A stretch of DNA of 64,000 nucleotides from an uncultured Collinsella sp. (GTDB lineage Bacteria; Actinomycetota; Coriobacteriia; Coriobacteriales; Coriobacteriaceae), in contig CAAEBN010000017.1 in NCBI GenBank assembly GCA_900754075.1, positions 49,815-113,814 of the forward strand, read 5' to 3'. Positions 33,839 through 42,942 of the stretch are shown here, one piece after another. Below the pieces are notes generated by a model. It made no database searches and was not told the origin of the DNA. It saw nothing but the letters and a program-made list of their open reading frames with translations. Positions within the stretch are counted from its first letter, which is position 1; each line of letters opens with the position of its first letter. Both the position numbers and the translations under genes were made by a program.

Positions 33839-35071
33839 GTGGCCGTTACCGCGCTGTATGTGCACGTGCCGTTTTGCGCTCAAAAATGCCGCTATTGTGA
33901 CTTTGACTCGCAAGGCGTGGCCCCGTGCGACCTGGATGCTGCGCTCGATGCCTATTTTGAGCACCTGTATACGCGGCTCGATGCCTCTGGCAACGCTGGG
34001 GCACTCAGGCAGATCCGCACTGTCTACGTAGGCGGCGGCACGCCGTCGCTGGCAGGGGAGCGCCTCGTGAAACTTGCCCGTCGTATCTCCATGTGGTGCA
34101 AGCCCGTTGAGTTTACTTGTGAAGCCAATCCAGAATCGCTGACGGCTGGGCTCGCCACCGCGCTTGCCGAGGCGGGTGTCACGCGCATTTCTTTGGGTGT
34201 GCAAACCCTCGACAATACCGAGTTGGCTGTCATTGGCCGCATCCATGATGCCGAACGGGCGCTTGAGGCTATCGCGACGGTGAAGGATGTTGGGCTCGAT
34301 GTGTCGTGCGATCTTATGTGCGGGCTTCCCGGACAGACTATGGCGAGCTGGCAGCACACGCTCGATGGCGTGCTTGCGGCGGCCCCGCACCATGTGTCGG
34401 TCTATCCGCTCACGCTCGAGGAGGGCACGCCGCTTTACCGCATGGCGTGCCGTGACGAGTCGCTTGAGCCTGATGAGGATTTCCAGGCCGCATGCATGGA
34501 CGTTGCGCGCGAGCGGCTGAGTTCGGCGGGCTACCATCCGTATGAGGTGGCGAGCTACGCGCTCGATGGGCATGAATGCGCCCACAACATTGCCTATTGG
34601 ACCGGACAGGGCTACCTGGGTTTGGGTCGTTCTGCCGCGGGTATGCTCGATGCCGAGGATTTCGATCGCTTGGCCGGGCTGTATCCCGACGTGGCCCCCC
34701 GTGGTGACTTTCATCGCGTGCGTCTGGTCCAGCGCAACGATGACGCGACGGCGTTTGAGGCCGAGTACCTTACGCATCGCGAGGCGGCAGCAGAGGACCT
34801 GATGCTCGCTTGTCGCATGACGCGCGGTGTCGCGTCCGATCTGTTGGTTCGCGCGGCTCGTGTCATCCCTGCTGAGGAGCTGACAGCGGTTTGTGACCGC
34901 GCTCTTGAGCTTGGGCTTGCCGCTTGGGTGCCCGAGCACGGTGATACTCATGCGGAGCCTATCTCCTCTGTCGATGTCATCGCTGGCCGCTCCTGTGCCC
35001 GCCTGGCGCCGACCCACCTGGGCTGGCTCGATGGAAATGTTCTGTTCGAGCTGTTTTGGGGTCTAGCCTAG
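33839..35071 (+). CDS. hemW: Radical SAM HemW (coproporphyrinogen oxidase-like, heme chaperone)
   Basis: Radical SAM protein of the HemW/HemN-like family. HemW in other bacteria binds heme and delivers it, rather than oxidising coproporphyrinogen. The 410-residue product has the cluster motif CAQKCRYC (C13, C17, C20), GGGTPSL, NPESLT, RISLGVQTLDN and GYLGLGRSAAGM, with the HemN C-terminal domain. GTG 33839 starts two bases after dusB. lepA-dusB-hemW-dnaJ is close to the lepA-hemW-dnaJ order of Gram-positives. Confidence 0.9.
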   Translation: MAVTALYVHVPFCAQKCRYCDFDSQGVAPCDLDAALDAYFEHLYTRLDASGNAGALRQIRTVYVGGGTPSLAGERLVKLARRISMWCKPVEFTCEANPESLTAGLATALAEAGVTRISLGVQTLDNTELAVIGRIHDAERALEAIATVKDVGLDVSCDLMCGLPGQTMASWQHTLDGVLAAAPHHVSVYPLTLEEGTPLYRMACRDESLEPDEDFQAACMDVARERLSSAGYHPYEVASYALDGHECAHNIAYWTGQGYLGLGRSAAGMLDAEDFDRLAGLYPDVAPRGDFHRVRLVQRNDDATAFEAEYLTHREAAAEDLMLACRMTRGVASDLLVRAARVIPAEELTAVCDRALELGLAAWVPEHGDTHAEPISSVDVIAGRSCARLAPTHLGWLDGNVLFELFWGLA

Positions 35072-35081
35072 GCCGCTCGGG

Positions 35082-35087
35082 TAGAAT
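35082..35087 (+). promoter_or_regulatory. Probable promoter of the first dnaJ-like gene
   Basis: TAGAAT preceded by CTCGGG, the same context as the lepA -10 (CTCGGGTAAGAT). No clear -35. The leader is about 40 nt with GCAGGAGG. No CIRCE or HAIR element is seen, so heat control of this gene is not evident. Confidence 0.45.
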
Positions 35088-35129
35088 TACCGCAATATAT
35101 ACGCTGCTGTGAGCAGGAGGTTGCCGCGC

Positions 35130-36233
35130 ATGGCGACGATGAACGAAAAAGATTACTACGAGATTTTGGGTGTCTCCAAGGACGCCACCTCGCGTGATAT
35201 TCAAAAGGCTTTCCAGCAAAAGGCCCGCAAACTCCATCCGGACGTCAATAAAGAGCCGGATGCCGAGGAAAAGTTTAAAGAGGTTTCCGAGGCCTACGCC
35301 GTGCTCTCGGACGAGCAGAAGCGTGCGCGTTACGACGCCATGCGGTCGGGCAATCCCTTTGCCGGTGCACCGACGGCTTCGCCCTATGGCGGTGGCTATG
35401 CCGGCAGCGCCGGTTACGGCAATCCCTTTGACGGCGGTTTCCCCTTCGGGGGCGCCTGGGGCCAGCCCCGTCGCGGCCAGGCGGCCTACAACCCCGAGAG
35501 TGGCGCCAACGTGGTCGTCGATATCAAGCTCGACGCCAAGGAGGCTAAGGGCGGTGCCCACAAGACCGTTCGCTACACCCGCTTTGACACCTGCGGACAT
35601 TGTGGCGGATCGGGCTCCGTTTCGTCAGAGCATGCCCACACCTGTCCGAGCTGCGGTGGTCGCGGCCATATCGATGTCGACCTGTCTTTCCTGTTTGGTG
35701 CGGGCACGTTCCAGACGGTTTGTCCTGAGTGCGGCGGTTCCGGCAAGGTCGTTGCCGACCCGTGCCCCGATTGCGGTGGCAGCGGCCGTGTCCGTGTGAC
35801 CTCCGAGCAGACGATTGAGTTTCCCGCCGGCACGCATGATGGCTACGAGGTGCGCGTCCCCAACATGGGTCACGCCGGCACGAACGGCGCTTCGGGCGGC
35901 GATCTGGTCGGTCGTGCGCACGTTGAGGCCGAGCGCCTGGAGGGTAAGGCTCGCACCGGCTTCTACCTCATGGGTATAATCGCACCGTTTTTGGTGCTGT
36001 CTGCCATCTCGGGCGTGTTCTCGGCCTTTGCCATGATGTGCTTTATTCCGTTTGCCATGGGCTTGTTCATGGTGCTGTCGGACGGCGTGCTTCATCGCAG
36101 TCTGCTGTGGTGGAAGCGCGGCGCGATGCAGTTTGCCAATGGATTTGCCAACGGTTTTATGTTCGCGCTCGTGTCGGTTTGGTTCGCGAGCTGCTCGCAG
36201 CGGGCCGTGCTTTCGCCGTACGGAATGCAATAA
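35130..36233 (+). CDS. DnaJ-like co-chaperone with C-terminal membrane segments
   Basis: The J domain (residues 5-70, HPD at 36-38) should stimulate an Hsp70 ATPase. A Gly/Pro/Tyr-rich linker follows (75-118), then the start of the first client-binding domain with a complete zinc finger of four CxxCxGxG-type repeats (155-216: [32 protein letters not shown]). After residue 270 the usual second client-binding and dimer domains are absent. About 75 residues with two to three hydrophobic segments (about 278-298, 299-318, 337-353) replace them, which predicts membrane anchoring. ATG 35130 has GGAGG nine bases upstream. A typical DnaJ lies directly downstream. Confidence 0.85.
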   Translation: MATMNEKDYYEILGVSKDATSRDIQKAFQQKARKLHPDVNKEPDAEEKFKEVSEAYAVLSDEQKRARYDAMRSGNPFAGAPTASPYGGGYAGSAGYGNPFDGGFPFGGAWGQPRRGQAAYNPESGANVVVDIKLDAKEAKGGAHKTVRYTRFDTCGHCGGSGSVSSEHAHTCPSCGGRGHIDVDLSFLFGAGTFQTVCPECGGSGKVVADPCPDCGGSGRVRVTSEQTIEFPAGTHDGYEVRVPNMGHAGTNGASGGDLVGRAHVEAERLEGKARTGFYLMGIIAPFLVLSAISGVFSAFAMMCFIPFAMGLFMVLSDGVLHRSLLWWKRGAMQFANGFANGFMFALVSVWFASCSQRAVLSPYGMQ

Positions 36234-36247
36234 CATCAAACCCTCTG

Positions 36248-36275
36248 TTTGCGCCCGGCCCAGCTTGGGTATAGG
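36248..36275 (+). promoter_or_regulatory. Possible promoter of the second dnaJ gene
   Basis: TTTGCG (36248-36253) and TATAGG (36270-36275), 16-bp spacer. Confidence 0.4.
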
Positions 36276-36314
36276 ACGCACTGTGACAATAATGAAAGTT
36301 GGAAGGATTCGGTC

Positions 36315-37463
36315 GTGTCGGAAAATAGGGATTACTACGAGGTACTTGGCGTTGACAAGGATGCCGACGCGCGGACGATCAAGCGCGCGTTTCTAAAGAA
36401 AGCCCGTACGGTACACCCGGATGTTTCGGACGACCCCGAGGCCGAGGCCAAGTTCAAAGAGCTCAACGAGGCCTATTCCGTTCTTTCCGACGAGCAGAAG
36501 CGTGCTAACTACGACCGTTACGGCACCGCTGACGGCCCCGGTGGCTCTGGCTATGTCGACATCAACGATATCTTTGGTGGCATGGGCATGGACGACCTGT
36601 TCTCGTCGTTCTTTGGCGGTGGCGCCGGTGGTGGCGCTCGCAGCCGTCGCGAGCGCCGTCGCGGTCGCGATATGGCCATCTCCCTTTCGGTGACGCTCGA
36701 GGAGGCGGCGCTCGGCTGCAAAAAGACGATCAGCTACGACCGCCTTGCCCCTTGCGATGACTGTAATGGTACCGGCAAGGCCGAGGGCGCGACCGAGAAG
36801 CAGTGCAGCCGCTGTCACGGCACAGGCTATGTGACGACGGTCCAGCGTTCTTTCCTGGGCCAGGTTCAGTCCTCTTCGCCCTGTCCCGACTGCCACGGCG
36901 AAGGCACGGTCATCGATCATCCCTGCGAGACTTGTGATGGCCAGGGCCGCACGCCTTCTCACGAAAAGATCGACATCGATATTCCCGCCGGTGTTTCGAC
37001 CGGTCGCCAGCTGCGCGTGAGTGGATTTGGAGAGGCCGGCCTTCGTGGCGAGCCGTCGGGCGACCTGATCGTCAACGTGCGTGTCGCCGACCACGAGCGT
37101 TTTAAGCGTAATGGTGATGACCTCTATCTGGTGAGCGATATCTCGATTGCGCAGGCCGCGCTCGGTTGCGAGATTGAGGTCGAGGGCATTATGCCTGACG
37201 AGGTCGTTAAAGTGACGGTTCCCGCCGGCACACAGTACGGTGACACCGTGAGCGTCAACAACTACGGCATGCCGTGTATCGGCGGTGGCGGCTCGCGCGG
37301 TCGTCTGATTGTGCAGCTGCGCGTGGTCGTTCCCACCAATCTCTCCAACAAACAGCGCGAGCTGCTTCGCGCCTTTGCCGACGAGATGGGCGATGACGTC
37401 GCATCCGGTAAGAAGTCGGTGACCGACCGTATCAAGAGTGCCCTCGACGACATCCTCGATTAA
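36315..37463 (+). CDS. dnaJ: Chaperone protein DnaJ
   Basis: Soluble Hsp40 partner of DnaK. The 382-residue product has all standard parts: J domain (NRDYYEVLGVDK, HPD), a Gly-rich linker with an Arg-rich patch (GGGARSRRERRRGRD), the zinc finger with four CxxCxGxG repeats (CDDCNGTG, CSRCHGTG, CPDCHGEG, CETCDGQG), and both client-binding domains with GFGEAGLRGEPSGDL. GTG 36315 has GGAAGGA seven bases upstream. It shares the J domain and zinc finger with the preceding gene, which suggests an old tandem duplication. Confidence 0.94.
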   Translation: MSENRDYYEVLGVDKDADARTIKRAFLKKARTVHPDVSDDPEAEAKFKELNEAYSVLSDEQKRANYDRYGTADGPGGSGYVDINDIFGGMGMDDLFSSFFGGGAGGGARSRRERRRGRDMAISLSVTLEEAALGCKKTISYDRLAPCDDCNGTGKAEGATEKQCSRCHGTGYVTTVQRSFLGQVQSSSPCPDCHGEGTVIDHPCETCDGQGRTPSHEKIDIDIPAGVSTGRQLRVSGFGEAGLRGEPSGDLIVNVRVADHERFKRNGDDLYLVSDISIAQAALGCEIEVEGIMPDEVVKVTVPAGTQYGDTVSVNNYGMPCIGGGGSRGRLIVQLRVVVPTNLSNKQRELLRAFADEMGDDVASGKKSVTDRIKSALDDILD

Positions 37464-37472
37464 GGAGCCCGT

Positions 37473-38765
37473 GTGCTCGCACCCCATATTTCCGTCGTCA
37501 ACCTCGGATGCCGTGTCAACCGGGTTGAGTCCGACCGTATCACTGCTGATCTTATGCGCTTGGGTTTTGCAATGGTGGAGCCTCAGGATGCAGAACTGAT
37601 CGTCATCAATACCTGTGCCGTGACGGGGGAGGCCGAGGCCAAGACCCGCAAGGCCGTCCGTCACGCCCTGACCTATTCGGGCGAGCCTTACGTGGTCGTA
37701 ACCGGCTGCGTCGTTAACCTGCATCCCGAGGAGCTGCTGGAGCTCTCCGATCGCGTGATCGCCGAACCGTCCAAGATTGACGTCGCCGAGCGCGTCTGCG
37801 AGGTGCTGGGTGTCGAATCCGATAGCGTGCCCGCCTGCAGCGATGGCGACGTGGTCGATGCGCTCGGTCGTTCGCGGCTGGGCGTGAAGATCCAGGATGG
37901 CTGCAACCACCGCTGCACTTATTGCATTGTGTGGAAGGCCCGCGGCCCCGAGCGTTCCGTGCCCGTCGAGTCCGTGCTCGAACAGGTGCGCGAAGCGCAG
38001 GAGGCCGGCGTGCCCGAGGTCGTGCTGACCGGCGTGAATCTGGGTGCCTATGACGGCAAGAGCGCGACCGACGAACATGTCGAGATCGATGAGCTGCTCC
38101 AGGCCATCATGGAGCGCACCGAGATCGCCCACGTGCGCATCTCCTCGGTGGAACCCATGGATATTTCCGAGCGCCTGCTCAAGGTGATGGCTCGCTATCC
38201 GAAGCGTATCGCGCCGTTTTTGCACCTTCCCGTGCAGTCTGGCTGCACGGCGACGCTGCATCGCATGGGTCGTCCCTATAGTGCCGAGGCCTTTGAGGAT
38301 ACGGTGCGCATGATTCGCGCTAACCTGCCACAAGCGTCTCTTTCGTGCGATGTCATCGTCGGTTTTCCTGGCGAGACGGACGAGGAGTTCGAGGAGTCGC
38401 TGGCGCTGTGCCGTCGCGTGGGCTTTTCGCGCATGCATGTGTTCCGCTATAGCAAGCGCCCCGGCACCCTCGCCGCCGACATGCCCGACCAGGTACCTCC
38501 TGAGGTCATGGCCGAACGCAGCCGCCGCATGCGTGCCGCCGCACAGGAGCTTGCGATCGCCGATGCCCGTCGTCGCGTGGGCACGGTCGAGCGTGCGGTG
38601 CTCGAGTATGGCGACAATTTGACGCTCGGCTCGTTCCATCATGCCCGTCTCGATGATACCTGTGGACTCACAGCCCCGTGCCTGCTCGATGTTGCTATCA
38701 TCGGAGTCGATGATTCCGGCTTGGTCCATGCACACAGGGAGGTTCATGGAAGCCTCGAAGATTAG
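37473..38765 (+). CDS. mtaB: tRNA t6A37 methylthiotransferase (MtaB-like)
   Basis: Radical SAM enzyme that adds a methylthio group to t6A at position 37 of tRNAs for ANN codons. The 430-residue product has the three N-terminal cluster cysteines C13, C48 and C79, the radical SAM triad C144, C148, C151 (CNHRCTYC), and a C-terminal TRAM-like part. The N terminus VNLGCRVN is that of MtaB rather than MiaB (TFGCQMN) or RimO (TLGCAKN), both also in this window. GTG 37473 has AAGGAG five bases upstream. Overlaps phoH by 20 bases. Confidence 0.9.
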   Translation: MLAPHISVVNLGCRVNRVESDRITADLMRLGFAMVEPQDAELIVINTCAVTGEAEAKTRKAVRHALTYSGEPYVVVTGCVVNLHPEELLELSDRVIAEPSKIDVAERVCEVLGVESDSVPACSDGDVVDALGRSRLGVKIQDGCNHRCTYCIVWKARGPERSVPVESVLEQVREAQEAGVPEVVLTGVNLGAYDGKSATDEHVEIDELLQAIMERTEIAHVRISSVEPMDISERLLKVMARYPKRIAPFLHLPVQSGCTATLHRMGRPYSAEAFEDTVRMIRANLPQASLSCDVIVGFPGETDEEFEESLALCRRVGFSRMHVFRYSKRPGTLAADMPDQVPPEVMAERSRRMRAAAQELAIADARRRVGTVERAVLEYGDNLTLGSFHHARLDDTCGLTAPCLLDVAIIGVDDSGLVHAHREVHGSLED

Positions 38766-39732
38766 ACTTACCGTTCCCGAGGGTATCGACCCCTCGCGCG
38801 TTTTGGGCGCCGGCGACGGCGTCCTTCGTGCGCTCGAGAACTTGGTGCGCGCCCATGTGGTTGCCCGCGGTGACAGCGTTGCCGTGAGCGGTGATCCGGA
38901 CGAGGTCGAGCTGGTCGCGCGTTTTTTCGAACATGCCTTTCGTGAGGCTGCTGCCGGGCGCACGCTTTCTGCCGATGATGTCTCGCGCTGTCTGGCCGTT
39001 CTGCGCGACGGCGAGCATGATGCCTCGTCGCTGCGCGATGACGTGCTGCTTTCGTATCGCGGTCGCGTTATCCGCCCCAAGACGCTCGGTCAAAAGTGCT
39101 ATGTGGATGCCATCCGCTCTTCTACCATCACGTTTGGCCTGGGTCCTGCCGGTACCGGTAAAACCTATCTGGCCATGGCGCTCGCCGTCGCCGCGCTCAA
39201 GCGCCATGAGGTAGGCCGCCTGATCCTGACGCGCCCGGTTGTCGAGGCGGGGGAGAACCTGGGCTTTTTGCCCGGCACCCTCGAGGAAAAGATCGACCCG
39301 TATATGCGCCCGCTCTATGATGCCCTCTTTGACATGATGGATCGCGAGCGCACCGATGAGCTTATGGAGCGTGGCGTGATCGAGATCGCCCCGCTCGCCT
39401 ACATGCGCGGTCGAACGCTGAGTGATGCCTTTGTGGTGCTCGATGAGGCACAAAACACGACGCCCGAGCAGATGAAGATGTTCCTGACGCGCCTTGGTTT
39501 TAATTCCAAGTTCGTGATTACCGGCGACCTGAGCCAGCGTGACCTGGTGGGTCGTCGCTGCGGTCTTGCCGACGTTGAGAAGATTTTGGGCCGTGTCGAC
39601 GATGTGACGTTTTCTCACCTGGAGCGCGCTGACGTGGTGCGCCATGCCCTGGTGGGCCGTATCGTTGAGGCCTATGATGCATACGACGATGCGCGCGAGC
39701 AGCGCGCACACGATCGAAAGGAGTCCCGTTGA
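38746..39732 (+). CDS. phoH: PhoH-like ATPase
   Basis: P-loop ATPase of the PhoL/YbeZ group, linked by genome context to YbeY and rRNA maturation. The 328-residue product has an N-terminal KH-like region, Walker A GPAGTGKT at 133-140, and the segment VVLDEAQNTTPEQMKMFLTR followed by VITGDLSQRDL. ATG 38746 has GGGAGG four bases upstream, inside the mtaB end. Its stop TGA overlaps the TTG of ybeY, so the two are coupled. Confidence 0.93.
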   Translation: MEASKIRLTVPEGIDPSRVLGAGDGVLRALENLVRAHVVARGDSVAVSGDPDEVELVARFFEHAFREAAAGRTLSADDVSRCLAVLRDGEHDASSLRDDVLLSYRGRVIRPKTLGQKCYVDAIRSSTITFGLGPAGTGKTYLAMALAVAALKRHEVGRLILTRPVVEAGENLGFLPGTLEEKIDPYMRPLYDALFDMMDRERTDELMERGVIEIAPLAYMRGRTLSDAFVVLDEAQNTTPEQMKMFLTRLGFNSKFVITGDLSQRDLVGRRCGLADVEKILGRVDDVTFSHLERADVVRHALVGRIVEAYDAYDDAREQRAHDRKESR

Positions 39733-40238
39733 GTGTATTGATCAGCAATGATGCCGAGCTCGATACGCTGCTCGATGCCCAGGAGGTGGAGCACATCTGC
39801 GGAGTTGTGCTTGCCGCCGAGGGTGTTGAGCGTGAGGTCGAGATTTCCCTTTCGTATGTCGATGAGGACGAGATGCACGAGCTCAACCACGAGTGGCGCG
39901 GTATCGACCGCACCACCGATGTCCTCTCGTTTGAATGCGACTCGGCCTTTGACGAGGACATTCCCGCCGACGAGACGCTCGAGCTCGGTGATATTATCCT
40001 GGCCCCGCAGGTTATTGCCCGCCAGGCCCCCGGCTTTGGCAACAGTCCCGCCGACGAGTGTCGCCTGATGCTCGTGCATGGCATGCTGCACCTGCTGGGG
40101 TATGACCATATCGAGGACGACGAGGCCGAGGTCATGGAGGCTCGCGAGGATGCCATCCTGCGCGACCTGGCGCTTGAGCGCGGCGAGGACCCCAAACTCG
40201 TCCACGTCGGCCCCATAACCAATCATGCCCATGACTAG
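39729..40238 (+). CDS. ybeY: Endoribonuclease YbeY
   Basis: Zinc-dependent RNase for 16S rRNA 3'-end maturation and 70S quality control. The 169-residue product has the metal site HGMLHLLGYDH (H117, H121, H127) and DVLSFECDSAF. The start TTG 39729 overlaps the phoH stop; AAGGAG lies five bases before it. The order phoH-ybeY-dgkA-era is conserved in Gram-positives. The tail (about residues 150-169) is acidic then neutral and slightly longer than usual. Confidence 0.94.
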   Translation: MSVLISNDAELDTLLDAQEVEHICGVVLAAEGVEREVEISLSYVDEDEMHELNHEWRGIDRTTDVLSFECDSAFDEDIPADETLELGDIILAPQVIARQAPGFGNSPADECRLMLVHGMLHLLGYDHIEDDEAEVMEAREDAILRDLALERGEDPKLVHVGPITNHAHD

Positions 40239-40247
40239 GAGCCGTCT

Positions 40248-40625
40248 ATGATTCCCGGATCGAACAAGGACCATCCGTCCTTTTTAAAGTCGTTCTCATA
40301 CGCTATGGAGGGCTTCGTCACCGCCGTCAAGACCGAGCGCAATATCAAGGTCATGCTCGTGGCGGGCGTGTGCACCGTCATTGCCGGCTGCATCGTGGGG
40401 CTCGATATTGCCGAGTGGGCTACGGTCATCATCTGCTGCGGCCTGGTGATTCACGGCGAGCTGTGCAATACCGCCATGGAGGCGATTGTCGACCTGGCGA
40501 CCCAGGAGCTGCATCCGTTGGCCAAGCGCGCGAAGGATATTGCCGCCGCCTCTGTATACGTTCTTTCCATTACCGCCGCGATCGTGGGCTTGCTTGTCTT
40601 TGCGCACGCGCTCGACTTTATTTAG
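40248..40625 (+). CDS. dgkA: Diacylglycerol/undecaprenol kinase
   Basis: Small trimeric membrane kinase; in Gram-positives the substrate is usually undecaprenol rather than diacylglycerol. The 125-residue product has three membrane segments (about 35-52, 57-75 and 100-120) and the catalytic signature GELCNTAMEAIVDL with the metal-binding glutamates. ATG 40248 has TAGGAG six bases upstream. It fits with uppS as a supplier of carrier lipid. Confidence 0.9.
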   Translation: MIPGSNKDHPSFLKSFSYAMEGFVTAVKTERNIKVMLVAGVCTVIAGCIVGLDIAEWATVIICCGLVIHGELCNTAMEAIVDLATQELHPLAKRAKDIAAASVYVLSITAAIVGLLVFAHALDFI

Positions 40626-40637
40626 AAAGGGATTCCC

Positions 40638-41708
40638 ATGTCCGACAATATGCAGCCTACCGATGAAGTTTTGGATGACGAGGTCCTGGACGAGGCTGAA
40701 GGTGCCGATTCGTTTGACGAGGTCGAGGAGTTCGACCCGTTTGAGGGTATGAGCGACGAGGAACTCGATGCCCTGTGTGACGAGGATGAGAGCCTCGCGG
40801 GTTTTGGCGACGTGGAACCCGGTTTTCGCAGTGGCTTTGTGGCCCTGGTCGGTCGCCCCAACGCCGGCAAGTCCACGCTGCTCAACGCCTGTTACGGCAA
40901 GAAGGTCGCCATTACCTCTCCGGTGGCCCAGACGACCCGCCGCCGTATGCGCGCCGTGGTCAACCGCCCCGGTTACCAGCTGGTCTTCGTTGACACGCCG
41001 GGTATCCACAAGCCCAAGGACGGCCTGGGCTCCGAGCTTAATAAGAGTGCCCTGTTTGAGCTCAATGACGTAGACGTCGTCGCGTTTCTGATCGACGCCA
41101 CCAAACCCATCGGCAGGGGGGACGCCTGGGTCGCCGAGCGCGTCAAAAACGCCCGTTCCAAGAAGGTCCTGGTGCTCACGAAGGCCGACGAGGCCGACCC
41201 CGCACAGGTCATGGAGCAGCTTAAGGCAGCCCACGAGCTTATGGAATACGACGATGAGATCGTGACGTCGTCGGTCAAGAACTTCAACGTCGATGCGTTT
41301 ATCGAGACCGTCGCTCGCTTTTTGCCCGAGGGCCCGCGCTGGTTCCCCGAGGACATGGGCACCGACGCGTCCGACGAGACCCTCGTGGCCGAGTTTGTGC
41401 GCGAGAAGGTCCTGCGTCGCACTCGCGACGAGATCCCTCACTCCGTGGGCGTCATCTGTGACGCGTTCGAGCAGACTAAGAAGGTCCTGCGCGTGCACGC
41501 CACGATTTACGTCGAGCGCGAAGGGCAGAAGGGCATCATCATCGGAAAGGGCGGCGAGATGATTAAACATATCGGTATCGACGCCCGTCGCGATCTTGAG
41601 CGTATCTTTGGCACCCAGGTCTTTTTGGAGCTCGACGTGAAGGTCAAGGCCGGCTGGCGCGATGACGAGGCGCAGATCCGCCGCTTTGGCTATAACGCCG
41701 AAGATTAA
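40638..41708 (+). CDS. era: GTPase Era with acidic N-terminal extension
   Basis: Binds the 3' end of 16S rRNA and guides 30S assembly. The 356-residue product is about 55 residues longer than most. Residues 1-62 are mostly Asp/Glu and carry two DDEVLDEAE/EEFDPFEG-like stretches. The GTPase domain follows (G1 GRPNAGKST at 72-80, G2 TTRRR, G3 DTPGIH, G4 TKAD), then a KH domain with GIIIGKGGEMIKHIG. ATG 40638 has AGAAAGGGA upstream, so the extension is likely translated; a start at residue 5 or 38 is possible but lacks a clear ribosome site. Confidence 0.93.
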   Translation: MSDNMQPTDEVLDDEVLDEAEGADSFDEVEEFDPFEGMSDEELDALCDEDESLAGFGDVEPGFRSGFVALVGRPNAGKSTLLNACYGKKVAITSPVAQTTRRRMRAVVNRPGYQLVFVDTPGIHKPKDGLGSELNKSALFELNDVDVVAFLIDATKPIGRGDAWVAERVKNARSKKVLVLTKADEADPAQVMEQLKAAHELMEYDDEIVTSSVKNFNVDAFIETVARFLPEGPRWFPEDMGTDASDETLVAEFVREKVLRRTRDEIPHSVGVICDAFEQTKKVLRVHATIYVEREGQKGIIIGKGGEMIKHIGIDARRDLERIFGTQVFLELDVKVKAGWRDDEAQIRRFGYNAED

Positions 41709-41720
41709 GCCTCGGCGTTC

Positions 41721-42470
41721 ATGGCTGGCTCTCGCACATATCGCACAAAAGTGCTCGTCCTCGACAAGACGAAGCTCAAGGAAACCGACCTGATCTTGAC
41801 GATGCTCGATGAGCGGGGGCGGCAGGTGCGTGCCGTGGCCAAGGGCGCACGTAAGCCTGGCGGTCGCCTTGCGGCCCGCTGCGAGCTTTTCTGTACCGTC
41901 GATATGCTGCTCGCGCATGGGCGGTCGCTCGACGTGGTTTCTCAGGCGGAGCTTATGGAGGCGCCGCTCGGTGCCACTCCTGACTACGAGACGACCTGTG
42001 CCGCCAGCGCGATTGCCGAGGTTGCGCGCGTGTGCTCGTTCGAGGATGCCGAGGATCCATTTACCTTTGCCATCACGCAGCGGGCGCTCACGCTTGTCGG
42101 CAGCGGGTTCGACTCGGCACATATGGACCTGCTCGTGGCGGCCTTTGTCTTTAAACTGCTGTCGCACGTTGGCTACCGACCCGATTTTTCGGCATGCGTG
42201 CTGTGCGGAGACCCCATGCTGTCGTATTTTTCGCCCCAGGCGGGCGGGCTTCTGTGCGGGTCGTGCGCCTCGAGCGTGCCTGGCGCCGAGTTGGTCTCAA
42301 CCGGCGAGGTTGTATGGCTGCGCGCTCTGATGTCCATGACGTTCGATGCCCTTATGGACGAGCGGATCGATCCGCATACGGCTGCTTTTTTGCTGGGGCT
42401 TTCGCATGTTTGGGCCGCCACACACGCCGATCAGCGGCTCCGTGCGATGGAATTCATGTTGGGTCGGTGA
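41721..42470 (+). CDS. recO: DNA repair protein RecO
   Basis: Loads RecA on SSB-coated DNA in the RecFOR pathway. The 249-residue product has the N-terminal OB fold (YRTKVLVLDKTKLKETDLIL; GARKPGGRLAARCELF) and a C-terminal helical domain with a four-cysteine zinc site (CVLCGDP and LCGSCASS). The start ATG 41721 has little ribosome-site sequence; translation from era may help. The era-recO order is widespread. Confidence 0.93.
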   Translation: MAGSRTYRTKVLVLDKTKLKETDLILTMLDERGRQVRAVAKGARKPGGRLAARCELFCTVDMLLAHGRSLDVVSQAELMEAPLGATPDYETTCAASAIAEVARVCSFEDAEDPFTFAITQRALTLVGSGFDSAHMDLLVAAFVFKLLSHVGYRPDFSACVLCGDPMLSYFSPQAGGLLCGSCASSVPGAELVSTGEVVWLRALMSMTFDALMDERIDPHTAAFLLGLSHVWAATHADQRLRAMEFMLGR

Positions 42471-42494
42471 TGATGCGCAGGCGCGCGTCGCTTG

Positions 42495-42503
42495 TGGTAA
42501 CAT
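42495..42503 (+). promoter_or_regulatory. rpsO promoter, extended -10
   Basis: TGGTAACAT, with no clear -35, followed by a leader of about 95 nt. Confidence 0.55.
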
Positions 42504-42509
42504 ATCGAC

Positions 42510-42608
42510 CTGTTGGTACCTCGACCTTGGATGTTCGCTCCACCGGCGACTTCCCAGTCCGAGGCGAATAGAGTCGTCCCCGGGCGACGCGAAATGAAAG
42601 GTGAAACA
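42510..42608 (+). promoter_or_regulatory. Structured leader of rpsO
   Basis: Pairings include CCTCG with CGAGG, TTCGC with GCGAA, and a small GACT-TCCC-AGTC hairpin, upstream of AAAGGTGA. S15 represses its own translation through leader RNA in several phyla; that role here is inference. Confidence 0.35.
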
Positions 42609-42887
42609 ATGACTGTTTCCAAAGAGCGCAAGGCGGAGCTGACCGCCCAGTTCGGTAACTCCCCGGTCGATACCGGTAACCCCAAGGTTCAGGTCGCCAT
42701 CCTGTCCGAGCGCATCAAGGAGCTGACCGAGCACATGAAGTCCCACCAGAAGGACTTCCACACCCGTCGTGGCCTGCTCATGCTCGTCGGCCGTCGTCGT
42801 CGTCTTCTCTCCTACATCAAGAAGAACGACATCGTCGAGTACCGTGAGCTCATCAAGGCTCTGGGCATCCGCGACAACATCCAGTAA
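42609..42887 (+). CDS. rpsO: 30S ribosomal protein S15
   Basis: Primary 16S rRNA binder of the 30S platform. The 92-residue product has PVDTGNPKVQVAILSERIKE, HMKSHQKDFHTRRGLLMLVG and RRRRLLSYIKKNDIVEYREL. ATG 42609 has AAAGGTGA upstream; initiation farther upstream would add unrelated residues. pnp follows after the terminator at 42904, the usual rpsO-pnp neighbourhood. Confidence 0.97.
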   Translation: MTVSKERKAELTAQFGNSPVDTGNPKVQVAILSERIKELTEHMKSHQKDFHTRRGLLMLVGRRRRLLSYIKKNDIVEYRELIKALGIRDNIQ

Positions 42888-42903
42888 GGATTTGTACATG
42901 CTA

Positions 42904-42934
42904 AGAGCGTCCTGCGCAGCGGGGCGCTCTTTTT
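42904..42934 (+). terminator. Intrinsic terminator between rpsO and pnp
   Basis: A 10-bp stem with two G-U pairs, a seven-base loop and TTTTTG. Confidence 0.85.
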
Positions 42935-42942
42935 GTGTAAGG

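Noticed and set aside
36393..39080. 895-residue reverse frame opposite dnaJ, mtaB and phoH
   Set aside because: Runs across three well-supported forward genes; composition is a codon-bias shadow.
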